From the NCBI GenBank assembly GCA_003142935.1, contig PLOG01000163.1, forward strand, positions 1 through 53,154: DNA of 53,154 nt, in the 5' to 3' direction. A model generated the notes under the pieces. The model was not told the DNA's origin and searched no databases. It was given only the letters and a program-made list of their open reading frames with translations. The translations under genes were made by a program, and so were the position numbers. Origin of the DNA: Acidobacteriaceae bacterium. GTDB lineage: Bacteria; Acidobacteriota; Terriglobia; Terriglobales; Acidobacteriaceae. Of the stretch, positions 18,021 through 27,397 are shown piece after piece. The number at the start of each line of letters is the position of its first letter. Within the stretch, counting starts at the first letter, position 1.

Positions 18021-19598
18021 ATGTCAACGTCCTACTCCAATTTCTTCAATAGAGCCGTGCTTCTTTTCCTTATTCCAGCGACATGCGCTGTCACGCTGGC
18101 ACAACACCCTACAACTTCGACGGAATCCGGAGCGATATCCGGCGTGCACGAAGACGGATTGAATATCTACAACGGTGTTCCATTCGCTGCGCCTCCGATC
18201 GGCGACCTGCGCTGGCGCGCTCCGGCACCTGTCACACCCTGGAAAAGCACACGTAAGGCGAATGCGTTTGCACCGGCGTGTATGCAAGAGGGTGTGTCCA
18301 TGCCGGGCGAGACACCGCCTGCGGTGAGTGAGGATTGTCTCTACCTCAACATCTGGACACCGGCCAAGAGCGCGCGGGAGCATCTGCCGGTGATTGTCTG
18401 GATTTACGGCGGTGGTTACATCAATGGCTCGTCCTCAATGCCTTTGTACTGGGGTGACCGGCTGGCGCACAAAGGCTTGATCGTTGTCACCATCGCGTAC
18501 CGACTTGGCCCACTCGGCTTTCTTGCGTATCCGGAGTTAACGCGTGAGTCGCCACACCACTCGTCGGGCAACTACGGCTTGATGGATCAGATCGCCGCAC
18601 TCGAATGGGTTCAGCGAAATATTGCTGCCTTTGGAGGCGACTCGAAAAATGTAACGATTGCCGGTCAATCCTCCGGATCGATATCGGTCAGCATCCTCAT
18701 GGCTTCGCCGCGTGCGAAAGGATTATTTCAGCGCGCCATCGGAGAGAGCGGCGGTCTGTTTGAGCCACTCCAACTCGCACCGAAGTACTTACTCGCCAAT
18801 GCAGAACAGGATGGGGTGAAGTACGCGGCTTCGCTGGGGGCGACATCGCTGCAGCAACTACGACAACTGCCAGCAAGTCAGCTCATCGGTAACGCCGGCG
18901 GCATTGTTCACCCGGTGATCGAACCGTATGTGCTTCCCGTTTCACCGTATGAAGCGTTCTCGTCGGGGCAGCAGAACGATGTTCCGCTACTGATCGGTTC
19001 GAACACCGAGGAGGCGCGTGCCCTGACGGATGTCAGCCATGTGACGGCCGCGACGTTCGCTAGCGACATTGAGCACAGCGTTGGCCAGCTTCCCCCTGCG
19101 CTGCTCGCAGCCTATCCCCATGCCACCGACGAAGAGTCGCGGCAGGCGCAACTCAGCCTAGAGCGCGACCTGCGCTTCGGCTGGGACATGTGGGCGTGGG
19201 CGAGGTTGCAAGTCGGAACCGGGAAGAGTAGCGTCTACTACTACTCGTTTCGCCAACAGCCACCGTTCCCCGCCGATTCCGTGTATGCGGGTTGGGGCGC
19301 GAGCCACTTCGCCGAGCTCTGGTATGTCTTCGACCATCTGGACCAGGAGCCGTGGCACTGGACCGCAGCAGATCGTAGAGTGGCCGAGGAGATGTCCAGC
19401 TACTGGGCCAACTTCGCGAAGTCGGGCAATCCGAACGGCCACGGCCTTCCCCAGTGGCCGGAGTTCGCCAACGCGGAGAGCAAGGTTCTATCCATCGGCG
19501 ATCCGGTCACCGTTGGCGGCGTGGCGAATATCCATGGACTGAGCGTCTTCGACGCCGTCTACACTGGGGTGCGCGGCAAGCCCTTTGCCGCAAAGTGA
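18021..19598 (+). CDS. type-B carboxylesterase, exported
   Basis: This serine esterase of 525 residues belongs to the alpha/beta-hydrolase carboxylesterase (COesterase) family. AGGAGG precedes the ATG by about 6 bases, and a signal peptide ends near TLAQ. Family landmarks are NGVPFAAPPIGDLRW, EDCLYLNIWTP, the oxyanion-hole YGGGY, and the nucleophile elbow GQSSGS (Ser near residue 217, where GESAGS is commoner). The acid is in GSNTEEA, the histidine is in GASHFAELWYVF, and a closing MSSYWANFAKSGNPNG block follows. All triad residues are present, so the enzyme should be active on carboxylic esters. The natural substrate is unknown. It is followed by a hairpin and appears monocistronic. Confidence 0.92.
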   Translation: MSTSYSNFFNRAVLLFLIPATCAVTLAQHPTTSTESGAISGVHEDGLNIYNGVPFAAPPIGDLRWRAPAPVTPWKSTRKANAFAPACMQEGVSMPGETPPAVSEDCLYLNIWTPAKSAREHLPVIVWIYGGGYINGSSSMPLYWGDRLAHKGLIVVTIAYRLGPLGFLAYPELTRESPHHSSGNYGLMDQIAALEWVQRNIAAFGGDSKNVTIAGQSSGSISVSILMASPRAKGLFQRAIGESGGLFEPLQLAPKYLLANAEQDGVKYAASLGATSLQQLRQLPASQLIGNAGGIVHPVIEPYVLPVSPYEAFSSGQQNDVPLLIGSNTEEARALTDVSHVTAATFASDIEHSVGQLPPALLAAYPHATDEESRQAQLSLERDLRFGWDMWAWARLQVGTGKSSVYYYSFRQQPPFPADSVYAGWGASHFAELWYVFDHLDQEPWHWTAADRRVAEEMSSYWANFAKSGNPNGHGLPQWPEFANAESKVLSIGDPVTVGGVANIHGLSVFDAVYTGVRGKPFAAK

Positions 19599-20612
19599 CG
19601 GCCTTCCCGACAGGATTAAATCCCCTGTCGCCATATGTAGTGGAAAGTTGAAGGCAATGACGAGCTTCCGATTAGAACTGACGTCCCCTGCGTGGCTGCG
19701 GACAATCTCATGGAAGACGATTGCCGCATGTATCGCATGCGCAATCCTGGCGTCTACGATCTTCCAGTCATGGGCGATGAACGAGGCATATTGTTCATTT
19801 CTCCCGGAGCCGGGACGAAACTCCTCCATGATTTCTTCTTTGGAGGCTTGGGAGGGTATGACCTGACATCCGCGTATATAGCTGGCATATCCCGTTTCGA
19901 TATGGGTGCGAAAGAATAGATCGCCCATTTGAGTAACGGCTGCGTCATGGCTGTCTCTCCAGCCACCAAACCGCGACAAACAAACCCGAGTGAAGTCGAA
20001 AGTGCGCACGATCGTAGAGCCGGTGAGTGTCGCGTAGCGATCTAAAACCTCTCGCGTGACGGCCACGATTGTGCCGCCGAACATTTGGCCAGCCTCCACT
20101 GGTATCTCGATTATGCGAATGACATCATCAACGTCCCCATGGCGATCGAGGCGGCAATAGGCATTCCTCTCTGCGAGATAGTGAAGATCAGAAATATGTA
20201 GAAACTTCTGGAGCATTTCGAAGTAACGTTTGTCTCCGACGCGCCCTTCAAACTCGCGCGCGAAAATTAGCTGCTCCCCTTTCGAGAGGGTTTCGCTACT
20301 ATCGCCGTCAAGAGGCGGCGATATATCAACAGAAGGCGTCGGGTGATACGAAATGTCTACGCCCCAACACGAGCAGGCATTGCAATTCCACAACATGAGA
20401 TCATCAATATTCGGCGGCGTGACGTACTCAGTCGGAACAAGCATCGCGTGTATGAAGACATTGGGGAGATTCGCGTAAGGGACAAACTGATCATGGCGTA
20501 TGTTCTCTTTCAGGAATTCAATTGCATCGTCTAACTAGAGCCAGATGTTGAACAATGCCTCATCGGTTGGAGGTATCGACATTTGTTTCAGCGCATTGAT
20601 AGGATTAGCCAT
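19488..20612 (-). pseudogene. unrecognised protein gene with in-frame TAG
   Basis: A good start exists at 20612: GGAG lies 7 bases before ATG, reading MANPINALKQMSIPPTDEAL. After 25 codons comes TAG (20535-20537). The same frame then continues with LDDAIEFLKENIRHDQFVPY into a long open frame with regular codon use. Identifiable text includes RTFDFTRVCLSRFGGWRDSH and DAAVTQMGDLFFRTHIETGY, but I recognise no family. The frame overlaps the antisense end of the esterase gene by about 110 bases, so its true 3' end is probably lost. A possible restart is the ATG at 20444. I treat it as a disrupted gene of unknown function. Confidence 0.55.
19608..19630 (+). terminator. hairpin after the carboxylesterase gene
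   Basis: CGACAGG (19608-19614) and CCTGTCG (19624-19630) form a 7-bp stem, ten bases after the esterase stop. The loop is AT-rich and no T-run follows. Confidence 0.5.
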
Positions 20613-21040
20613 GTTAACTCCGCTCACATAATTCTATTGCTCTCCCTCATCCATAGCCCATTCGTGTTCTGTCGGTAACGTACATTTCTGGAATCGTTCC
20701 TCGCAAGTCGGCATGGCGGCTGGGATCTCGCGATCTGCTCTCGGGGGAGAGTCGCGGAGGACTCCCCGACGCTGGGGCGTTTAGCAATACCTATCCTCAA
20801 AAGAAGCCCACCGTGTTACCAGTGCAGGCTCCATCGCGCGCATAGATTTCAATCATGGCTTTTGCGGTGTAGTGGTAACAGCTATGAGAGGTCCACGCTT
20901 TCCTTCGGCCAGGAGATTACTTTCTAGCCCGCTGCTATGTCTTTAAGGTCCATGGGTGCGAATGCCAATGAAAAGAGAATCGAACAAGCGAAGACTGCCA
21001 ATTGCGGCTCGACCCGCCTGAAGAACTACACTTGAGCGAT
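20613..21040. other. gene-free leader before the two-component genes
   Basis: No gene or clear RNA is seen. The stretch has GC-rich self-complementary patches (around 20735-20780) and a tRNA-D-arm-like string near 20868 without a T-arm. A promoter for the kinase gene should lie here, but I cannot fix one. Confidence 0.4.
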
Positions 21041-22117
21041 ATGGTAGAAGTACCAACGCAATTCGGTGGCTCTAATCCCGCGCCTGTGCGAGACCTCGTT
21101 CTGCTCTCGCTCAGTGGGGCCTGGGTTCTGCCCGTGCTCGGCACTGCCTTTTGGGTTCTCCACGTTTCGGCGGCGTTCAGGACCGCGGTTACCATCCTTG
21201 CCATTCTCGCAGCGCCTCTTCCCGCGCTTTTTTTTATGTTCAAACAACGACGCCGGCTGATTGCCTGCGCGGCGAAGAGCGAGGAGGCCGCCGCGCAACT
21301 GAAGCTGCAATTGGATACGGTCCGCTACCGCACGTCGCGTTTGCGCGAGGAGTTGCAGGCTGCAGACCGGCAGGCGCGGCTGAGCCACCAACTTACTCTG
21401 CTGGGCCAGTTCACTGCCGGGTTCATGCACGAGTTCAACAATCCGCTTGCAATCGTGGCGGGGCGCATCGAAGTTCTGCTGGACGAACGCAAGCACGATA
21501 CCGCGCTGTGTGCGGATCTCGAGCAGATGCTCAAAGAGACGCGCTACATGGGCAACATCGCCGGCACGCTGCTGCAGGCGCTGCGGCGCGAGCGTGCCGG
21601 AGAAGTCTATGAGGCATCGGCTCCGCAGAAGGCCTTGGAAGATGCAATGGCAGCGTTGCGGCCCGCGGCAAAAAGCCAGGGAGTGACGCTGATGGAGGAG
21701 ATCGGGGAAGCGCCACGGGTGGACGTGCCCGAGCACGTCATTGGCGAAGTGGTTCGCGGCCTGTTGACCAACGCCCTGCAAGCATTGAAAGGGCGAGACG
21801 AAAGCATGATCTGGATGCGCCTTGAGCCGTATCGCACGGCCGGCGCCAGAGTAGTGGCACGGATTGAAGACAACGGCCCAGGTGTTCCGGAGAACATCCG
21901 GCAACATCTCTTCGAGCCGTTCATATCAAGTAGCACGGGGCGAGAGAGGCTGGGTCTGGGATTGTTTCTGGCCGCAAGCCTGCTTGATATGTATGATGGC
22001 CGCGTTCGGTACGAGATGAGAGATGGTGGCGGGGCGAGCTTCGTAATCGAGCTGCCCCCGGCACGATTTACTCGCGGCCAGCCCTACCACTGGTTTGCCG
22101 GAGGGACGACCGAGTGA
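21041..22117 (+). CDS. membrane sensor histidine kinase of the NtrB type
   Basis: The kinase has 358 residues from the ATG at 21041; an in-frame TTG 13 codons upstream is less likely. Two hydrophobic helices near the N-terminus (LVLLSLSGAWVLPVLG, TILAILAAPLPALFFMF) anchor it, and a coiled coil follows (~residues 68-112). The H-box FMHEFNNPLAIV puts the phosphorylated histidine at residue 130. Next come an N-box (EVVRGLLTNALQAL), a G1 box (EDNGPGVP) and a G2 box (GLGLGLFLA), all intact. It has no periplasmic sensor domain of note, so it may sense membrane or redox state. Its stop overlaps the GTG of the response regulator by four bases, so the two are coupled and form a pair controlling the cytochrome genes downstream. 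Confidence 0.9.
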   Translation: MVEVPTQFGGSNPAPVRDLVLLSLSGAWVLPVLGTAFWVLHVSAAFRTAVTILAILAAPLPALFFMFKQRRRLIACAAKSEEAAAQLKLQLDTVRYRTSRLREELQAADRQARLSHQLTLLGQFTAGFMHEFNNPLAIVAGRIEVLLDERKHDTALCADLEQMLKETRYMGNIAGTLLQALRRERAGEVYEASAPQKALEDAMAALRPAAKSQGVTLMEEIGEAPRVDVPEHVIGEVVRGLLTNALQALKGRDESMIWMRLEPYRTAGARVVARIEDNGPGVPENIRQHLFEPFISSSTGRERLGLGLFLAASLLDMYDGRVRYEMRDGGGASFVIELPPARFTRGQPYHWFAGGTTE

Positions 22118-23514
22118 GCCGCATTGTTGTGATCGACGACGAAGCCGCGCTGGGGGAGAACATCCAGCGGATGCTGCGCCTGCCGGGCGCCGCCGTGCAA
22201 GTCTTTGTAGACCCGGTGAAGGGTCTTGCCGAGTGCCTGACCAACCCGCCTGACCTTGTTTTGCTCGACGTGCGGATGCCGCGCATGTCGGGAGAAGAGG
22301 TTTTTGCGCGTCTGCACGAAGCCCATCCCGGACTTCCGATCGTCTTCCTGACGGCCTTTGGGTCCGTGGAGAGCGCGGTCCTGGCCATGCGCAACGGCGC
22401 ATTCGATTACCTGCAAAAGCCCTTCCAGCGCGAGGATCTTCTACTCGTGGTCAAGCGTGCGCTCTCACATGCCAAGCTGGAACGCGAGGTGGAAACGCTG
22501 AAGGAGAGGCTGGAAGCCCTCGGCGAGGCGGATGCCGCCCAGACCCGCAGTCCCGCCATGCTGGATCAGATGGAAAAGTGCCGCCGAGCAGCAACCACCG
22601 ACGCCACGGTGATGATCCTGGGCGAGAGCGGCACGGGCAAGGAGGTGACCGCGCGCTTCATCCACGGCCAGAGCCGGCGCAAGGAGGGGCCTTTTGTGCC
22701 TGTCGAGTGCAGCGCCATGCCAGGCTCGCTGATCGAGAGCGAACTCTTCGGCTACGAGCGCGGCGCATTCACCGGCGCGGAGCGCACCAAGAAAGGACTG
22801 ATCGAATCCGCCGACGGCGGTACGTTATTTCTGGACGAAATCGGCGACCTTGGGGTTGAGCTGCAAACACGCCTGTTCCGCTTTGCCGAAGAGCGGGTAC
22901 TGCGTCGTCTGGGTGGGCTCACTCTGGTGCGCGTGGACTGCCGCATCCTGTGCGCAACCAACCAAGACCTGCCGGCCAAGATCAAGGCGGGGACCTTTCG
23001 CGAAGAGCTTTACTACCGGCTGAGCGTGGTAACGGTCAAGCTGCCGCCCCTGCGCGAAAGGCCGGAGGATATTCCGCATCTCGCGCGCTTCTTCCTCGAA
23101 CGTTTCTCTCGGCGCTACGGCAAGAGTCTGTCCGGTTCGCCGCAGTTTTACAGTGCATTGCTGAAGCAGCGCTTTCCGGGTAATGTCCGCCAGTTGAAAA
23201 ACGTGGTGGAACGGCTGACCGCATTGCATCCGGGCGGAGTGCTGGGACTGGAGGATCTGGAAGAGGACGCACCGCAGGTGGAGGCGGTCAGCAGTCTTTC
23301 CGCGCTTCCCTGGAAGGATGCCCGGGAACAGTACCTGGCCAGTTTTGAGAGTTCCTATGCGCAAGCAGTGCTGGTCCGTTGCGGCGGCAATGTGAGTGCA
23401 GCCGCGCGCGAGGCCGGTGTGGACCGCAAGACCTTTTACGCGCTTTTGAAGCGGGAACGGGACCAGCAGTCTGGGGAATCCATTCCCCAGACCGAGCGGG
23501 AAAGCGGGGAATGA
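22114..23514 (+). CDS. NtrC-family sigma-54-dependent response regulator
   Basis: The 466-residue activator starts at GTG 22114, inside the kinase stop. Residues 1-120 are a receiver domain with acidic pocket DDE (9-10) and phospho-acceptor D52 in LVLLDVRMP. The AAA+ domain has Walker A GESGTGKE, the sigma-54 contact loop GAFTGA (intact), Walker [12 protein letters not shown] and an R-finger region [20 protein letters not shown]. The C-terminus is a Fis-type helix-turn-helix ([20 protein letters not shown]). An intact GAFTGA motif means it should open sigma-54 promoters. A -24/-12 element lies 59 bases past its stop, before the Cyc2-like gene, making that operon the likely target. Confidence 0.94.
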   Translation: MSRIVVIDDEAALGENIQRMLRLPGAAVQVFVDPVKGLAECLTNPPDLVLLDVRMPRMSGEEVFARLHEAHPGLPIVFLTAFGSVESAVLAMRNGAFDYLQKPFQREDLLLVVKRALSHAKLEREVETLKERLEALGEADAAQTRSPAMLDQMEKCRRAATTDATVMILGESGTGKEVTARFIHGQSRRKEGPFVPVECSAMPGSLIESELFGYERGAFTGAERTKKGLIESADGGTLFLDEIGDLGVELQTRLFRFAEERVLRRLGGLTLVRVDCRILCATNQDLPAKIKAGTFREELYYRLSVVTVKLPPLRERPEDIPHLARFFLERFSRRYGKSLSGSPQFYSALLKQRFPGNVRQLKNVVERLTALHPGGVLGLEDLEEDAPQVEAVSSLSALPWKDAREQYLASFESSYAQAVLVRCGGNVSAAAREAGVDRKTFYALLKRERDQQSGESIPQTERESGE

Positions 23515-23572
23515 AATCCTCATCCTCCAAGGAGCATCCGCGGAAATGATTGAAAGCAAAAGATGCATGCTT

Positions 23573-23588
23573 TGGCTCCTCGATTGCT
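23573..23588 (+). promoter_or_regulatory. -24/-12 (sigma-54) promoter for the Cyc2-like operon
   Basis: TGGCTCCTCGATTGCT matches the consensus TGGCACGN4TTGCW at 10 of 12 defined positions, with GG and GC exactly ten bases apart. The predicted transcript would start near 23599, directly before the Shine-Dalgarno AGGAG (23600-23604) of the gene at 23615. An inverted repeat AAAGCA-N9-TGCTTT (23553-23573) lies just upstream. The adjacent NtrC-type activator supports the reading. Confidence 0.75.
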
Positions 23589-23614
23589 GAAGTAAGGGTC
23601 AGGAGCTCCCGCAT

Positions 23615-24955
23615 ATGAAACTCTGGACCTCAGGGTTAGAGGCTGTTCTTGTAGTGCTCGGCTTGATTCTGCTGATGCCGCAGCCAGGAAACGCTATTCC
23701 CGCATTTGCCCGGAAATTTGGCGTGAAGTGTTATACCTGCCATACGGTTCCGCCGGCGCTCAACAAGAACGGATACATGTTCAAGCGGCTCGGCTATCGC
23801 ATGCCGCCCGACGAGATGGACGGGACAAAGCCGGCGCCCAAAATCTCCGAGCTGGACAAGGACATCAAGTTCAGCATCACAAACGCCTTTGCGCTGATCC
23901 TGCAGGGCAGTGTGACCAACGATAAGACAATAGCCGACGCAGGGAACACAACCTCGGCATCGCCCGTCTCATCTTGTAACTCCGGTGTCGATGGCACGCA
24001 GCAGAGTTCTTCCTGCTCCAGTTTCAACCTGGACGAAGCAGCGCTGTTTGTGGTGGGAACGGTGCCTGATACCGGCTTCTCCTACTTCGGACACTATGAA
24101 CTCTATCAGGGAGGAACGTCCGACCTGGAGCAGGGCTTCGGAGTCTACACGGCCGGTCGTGCCAACAACAGTTTCTTCATCAAAGCCGGTGAGATTCATA
24201 TGCAGGAGGGTGAAGGAACCCGCGCTGCCATGATGTACAACCTCTTCAGCGATCCCGCGTTCACGCTGGAAAACACCGATCCTAACCTCTTCTCGCTCGA
24301 CCAGCACCCTGTAGGAGTCGACGTTGGTTATACACACGCCACGAACTATTTCAAGAATGTGTTTGCCGTCTCGGCCAAAGTCACCAACGGCCTGAATGCC
24401 GATGGCAGCGAGATTCTCGATAGCTCCATCAAGAACTCAAAGGATGTGTGGGCCGACGCCGACTACTGGTTTGGCCCCGACGGCGGAGTCACTGTGATGA
24501 TGTACCGCGGATCAAAGGATCAGATTCAGAATTCCGGCGCATCCAACCAGTTCACCTTTCGCCCAACGATCTGGCGGACCGGGGCCTTCGGCAACTACCT
24601 CTTCTTCGACAAGCTCGATTTGCTGGGCGGTTATATGCGAAGCCAGGACGACTGGCAGTGGGTGCAGGGCGGCCCCTTGTCGAGCTACATCGCTAATTCG
24701 TACCGCGGAGAGGCAGACTACTACATCAAGACGGGCACAGTCATCATGGCACGCTACGACCATGGAGGCGAGACAATCGCTCCTCAGCCGACGATGCGCT
24801 CGCAGGCCTGGGGCATAGGTGGCGAGCATGCCCTCACGTCCTTGGGCAATGTTGTGCTTCGCGCCGCCTACACTCAGGAGCATGACGGTGATCCGGTCGC
24901 CCTCGCAGGCACCACCGACAAACTGTTCAGACTTGATATCCGCTACATGTGGTAA
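23615..24955 (+). CDS. Cyc2-like fused monoheme cytochrome c/outer-membrane porin
   Basis: The protein has 446 residues: a signal peptide cut after ~A27, then AIPAFARKFGVKCYTCH with one c-type heme site at residues 39-43, and PALNKNGYMFKRLGYRMP. The remaining ~370 residues alternate in beta-barrel fashion and end in FRLDIRYMW, an aromatic terminus typical of outer-membrane barrels. This layout (short cytochrome with the AxPxFAR..CxxCH signature fused to a porin of ~16 strands) is that of Cyc2, the outer-membrane Fe(II) oxidase of neutrophilic and acidophilic iron oxidisers. Related proteins of unknown function exist, so iron oxidation is a hypothesis. It is the first gene after the sigma-54 promoter, and AGGAG precedes its ATG. 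Confidence 0.8.
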   Translation: MKLWTSGLEAVLVVLGLILLMPQPGNAIPAFARKFGVKCYTCHTVPPALNKNGYMFKRLGYRMPPDEMDGTKPAPKISELDKDIKFSITNAFALILQGSVTNDKTIADAGNTTSASPVSSCNSGVDGTQQSSSCSSFNLDEAALFVVGTVPDTGFSYFGHYELYQGGTSDLEQGFGVYTAGRANNSFFIKAGEIHMQEGEGTRAAMMYNLFSDPAFTLENTDPNLFSLDQHPVGVDVGYTHATNYFKNVFAVSAKVTNGLNADGSEILDSSIKNSKDVWADADYWFGPDGGVTVMMYRGSKDQIQNSGASNQFTFRPTIWRTGAFGNYLFFDKLDLLGGYMRSQDDWQWVQGGPLSSYIANSYRGEADYYIKTGTVIMARYDHGGETIAPQPTMRSQAWGIGGEHALTSLGNVVLRAAYTQEHDGDPVALAGTTDKLFRLDIRYMW

Positions 24956-24967
24956 GGAGAGACTCAT

Positions 24968-25378
24968 ATGCACAAGGCAATCTATGCAATCGTGGCCGCC
25001 GGCCTCTGTTTTCCTCTTATTCTGGCGGCGCAGAGTGGCAGCAACGTAACGCTTCCGCAGGACAAGGGACCGGCAAAGATCGACGTCTCAAGCTATCCCG
25101 CCGATCAGCAGAAGGCCTATAAAGTGTTTGCGGACAAGTGCTCCAAGTGTCACACCATCGCTCGGCCCATCAACACCACCATGCCGCGGCCGGATTGGGA
25201 GCGCTATGTCAAGCGCATGATGCACAAGCCGAATTCCGGGATCAGCGACAGCCAAGGGAAGACGATTTTCGAGTTCCTTGCTTACGACCAGGAGAATCGC
25301 AAAGACAAGAATGCGTCCGCGTTCTTCAAGTCGCTGAGCGACGACGAGATTGAAAAGCTGAAAGCTCAACAGCACTAG
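24968..25378 (+). CDS. small periplasmic monoheme cytochrome c
   Basis: This 136-residue exported protein has a signal peptide ending near ILAA and a single heme site CSKCH at residues 58-62. The following NTTMPRPDWERYVKRMMHKP offers methionines as possible distal ligands. GKTIFEFLAYDQENRK is a C-terminal helix usual for small class-I-like cytochromes. AAGGAG lies before the ATG, and the gap from the Cyc2-like stop is 12 bases, so they are cotranscribed. In Cyc2 systems a periplasmic cytochrome takes electrons from the barrel; this protein is the natural candidate. A strong terminator follows. Confidence 0.88.
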   Translation: MHKAIYAIVAAGLCFPLILAAQSGSNVTLPQDKGPAKIDVSSYPADQQKAYKVFADKCSKCHTIARPINTTMPRPDWERYVKRMMHKPNSGISDSQGKTIFEFLAYDQENRKDKNASAFFKSLSDDEIEKLKAQQH

Positions 25379-25435
25379 GACGTATTCGCGGCTTCCTCTG
25401 CCTTTTGTGCAAGGCGCAAGCGATTCTTCCTTGAT

Positions 25436-25471
25436 CCCAGCGAGCGTCAGGCCCGCTCGCTGGGCTTTCTT
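25436..25471 (+). terminator. strong rho-independent terminator
   Basis: CCCAGCGAGCG (25436-25446) pairs perfectly with CGCTCGCTGGG (25454-25464), with a seven-base loop and the T-rich tail CTTTCTT. It separates the two-gene Cyc2-like transcript from the flavoprotein/bc operon, which must therefore have its own promoter or rely on read-through. Confidence 0.88.
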
Positions 25472-25546
25472 ACAAGAGCTCTCATCGTCATCGGCAGTGC
25501 TTTCGGGTTAGAGTAGATCAAATTCAATCGCCAAAGCGGAGAACGC

Positions 25547-27385
25547 ATGCCATACACCATCACGGTCCCGGATCGGGAATATTTCGACAAGAATATTCCG
25601 TGCCGCGCTGCCTGCCCGATTCACACCGAATGTGGACGCTATGTACAGGCCATCGGGATCTCGAAGGACGAGAAAGCATACCTGCTGGCGCGTGCGCCCA
25701 ATCCATTCGCCTACGTTCTTGGCCGCATCTGCGCACACCCCTGCGAGGACAACTGCCGGCGCGGCAAGATCGACGAACCGATCGCCATCTGCGCATTGAA
25801 GCGCTACGCGACCGATCGCCACAATCTGGGTACAGGACACGATCCAGCCCGCAAGAAGCTGCCGCCGCCTCCAAAGCGCGATAAGCGCATTGCCATTGTG
25901 GGTGCAGGCGTCTGCGGCCTTACCTGCGCCCATGATTTGGCCCTGCTTGGTTACACGGTTGAAGTCTTTGAGTCCGCGCCGGTCCCAGGGGGGATGCTCT
26001 ATCTGGGCATTCCCCAGTTTCGCCTGCCACGCGAAATCATCAAGATGGAAGTAGACAACATTCTGGCCATGGGGGTCACGCTGCATACCCGAGTGACACT
26101 GGGACGCGATCTCACATTCGGCGAATTAAGGTCGAAGTTCGATGCGGTTCTGCTGGCCACGGGACTCAACAAGGGCCGCGAGCTGAACATTCCTGGAGCC
26201 CACCTGGCGGGCGTCTACAACGGCATCGATTTTCTGATCAACGTCAATCTCGGTTTCGAGATCGAGCTCGGCAAGCGCGTGGTTGTGGTGGGTGGCGGCA
26301 ACGTGGCCATCGATGTGGCGCGCGCGGCCGTGCGCCTGGTGCAGGAGTCAGCGGACTTCGTCGCTCCCGATGACGGAGGAAAGAGCCTCCAGCCTGCCCT
26401 GGATGCGGCGCGCATGGCGATGCGATCGGGCGCCGAAGAAGTGGACATGGTCAGCCTGGAATCGCGCGCGCTGATGCCGGCGTGGAAAGGCGAAGTGGAC
26501 GAAGCCGAGCACGAGGGTATCGTGCTCGAAAATGGCTGGGGACCGAAAGAAATTGTCGGCGAGAATGGAGTCGTCACCGGACTCAAAGTTCGGCGTTGTC
26601 TCACAGTCTTTGATGAAAACGGCCGCTTCAATCCGGTATTCAGCGACGAAGAGAAGACTATTCCCTGCAACAGCGTGATCCTGGCCATCGGTCAGCAGGC
26701 CGACCTCTCGTTCCTCAGCGGCGAAGAAGGAGTGCAGGTGACGCCGCGCGGGATCCTCAAGATTGACGAGAACCTGATGACCACCGCCCCCGGCGTTTTT
26801 GCAGGCGGCGACGTAGCCTTCGGGCCGCGCGTCCTTGTGGAGGCCGTGGCCAATGGGCACAAGTCGGCGCGCTCCATTCATGTCTACCTTAGCGGCAAGA
26901 CCGCCAAGACTGTCCTCAGCCGCTTCCGCATCCTGCCCAACTGGGAGATGCCGCGCGGCTTTCTCGCGACTCCGCGGCAAAAGATGCCGGTTCTGGCGGC
27001 CAACCGGCGCATCGGCATTGCCGAAGTGGAGCTGGGCTTCGACGAAGAACAGGGCCGCGCCGAAGGACGGCGCTGCCTCAACTGCCAGGTAAACACAATC
27101 TTCGACGGATCGAAGTGCATTTTGTGCGCGGGCTGCGTGGACATATGTCCGGAGAATTGCCTGCGCCTGGTTGACCTGGTGCAGGTGAGCGGCGATGCGC
27201 GCTACGACGCGCTGATCATGCAGCGCTACGGGGTACCCAGCGCCGAACTGAAAGCCGGCCAGGCGGGAGCCATCATCAAGAACGAAGAGAAGTGCATCCG
27301 CTGCGGGCTCTGCGCCGAGCGATGCCCAACCGGGGCCATCACCATGGAGGCCCTGGAGCAGCAGGAGCGGGAAGTCTTTGAATAG
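25547..27385 (+). CDS. GltD/NfnB-like Fe-S flavoprotein, NAD(P)H-linked, with C-terminal ferredoxin domain
   Basis: This 612-residue oxidoreductase has an N-terminal cysteine-rich region (CRAACPIHTECGRYV, ICAHPCEDNCRRG) like the 4Fe-4S domain of the glutamate synthase small subunit. An FAD-binding Rossmann fold follows (IAIVGAGVCGLTCAHDLALL) and then a second, NAD(P)-binding fold (VVVVGGGNVAIDVARAA). The flavin-closing motif TAPGVFAGGDVAFGP is present. The C-terminus adds two 4Fe-4S motifs, CILCAGCVDICPENC and CIRCGLCAERCPTGA. GGAG precedes the ATG. Directly downstream are Rieske and cytochrome b genes. Linkage of such a flavoprotein to a bc complex is known from anammox planctomycetes, where electron exchange between quinol and NAD(P)H is proposed. 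It lacks the glutamate synthase large subunit, so ammonia assimilation is unlikely. Confidence 0.88.
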   Translation: MPYTITVPDREYFDKNIPCRAACPIHTECGRYVQAIGISKDEKAYLLARAPNPFAYVLGRICAHPCEDNCRRGKIDEPIAICALKRYATDRHNLGTGHDPARKKLPPPPKRDKRIAIVGAGVCGLTCAHDLALLGYTVEVFESAPVPGGMLYLGIPQFRLPREIIKMEVDNILAMGVTLHTRVTLGRDLTFGELRSKFDAVLLATGLNKGRELNIPGAHLAGVYNGIDFLINVNLGFEIELGKRVVVVGGGNVAIDVARAAVRLVQESADFVAPDDGGKSLQPALDAARMAMRSGAEEVDMVSLESRALMPAWKGEVDEAEHEGIVLENGWGPKEIVGENGVVTGLKVRRCLTVFDENGRFNPVFSDEEKTIPCNSVILAIGQQADLSFLSGEEGVQVTPRGILKIDENLMTTAPGVFAGGDVAFGPRVLVEAVANGHKSARSIHVYLSGKTAKTVLSRFRILPNWEMPRGFLATPRQKMPVLAANRRIGIAEVELGFDEEQGRAEGRRCLNCQVNTIFDGSKCILCAGCVDICPENCLRLVDLVQVSGDARYDALIMQRYGVPSAELKAGQAGAIIKNEEKCIRCGLCAERCPTGAITMEALEQQEREVFE

Positions 27386-27397
27386 GGGAGCAAGGGG

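Noticed and set aside
20860-20900. tRNA-like D-arm string (GTAGTGGTAAC)
   Set aside because: No T-arm with GTTCRA or acceptor pairing follows, so it is not a tRNA gene.
25547-27385. Glutamate synthase small subunit
   Set aside because: No large subunit is adjacent. The protein has extra C-terminal ferredoxin motifs and sits in an operon with Rieske and cytochrome b genes.
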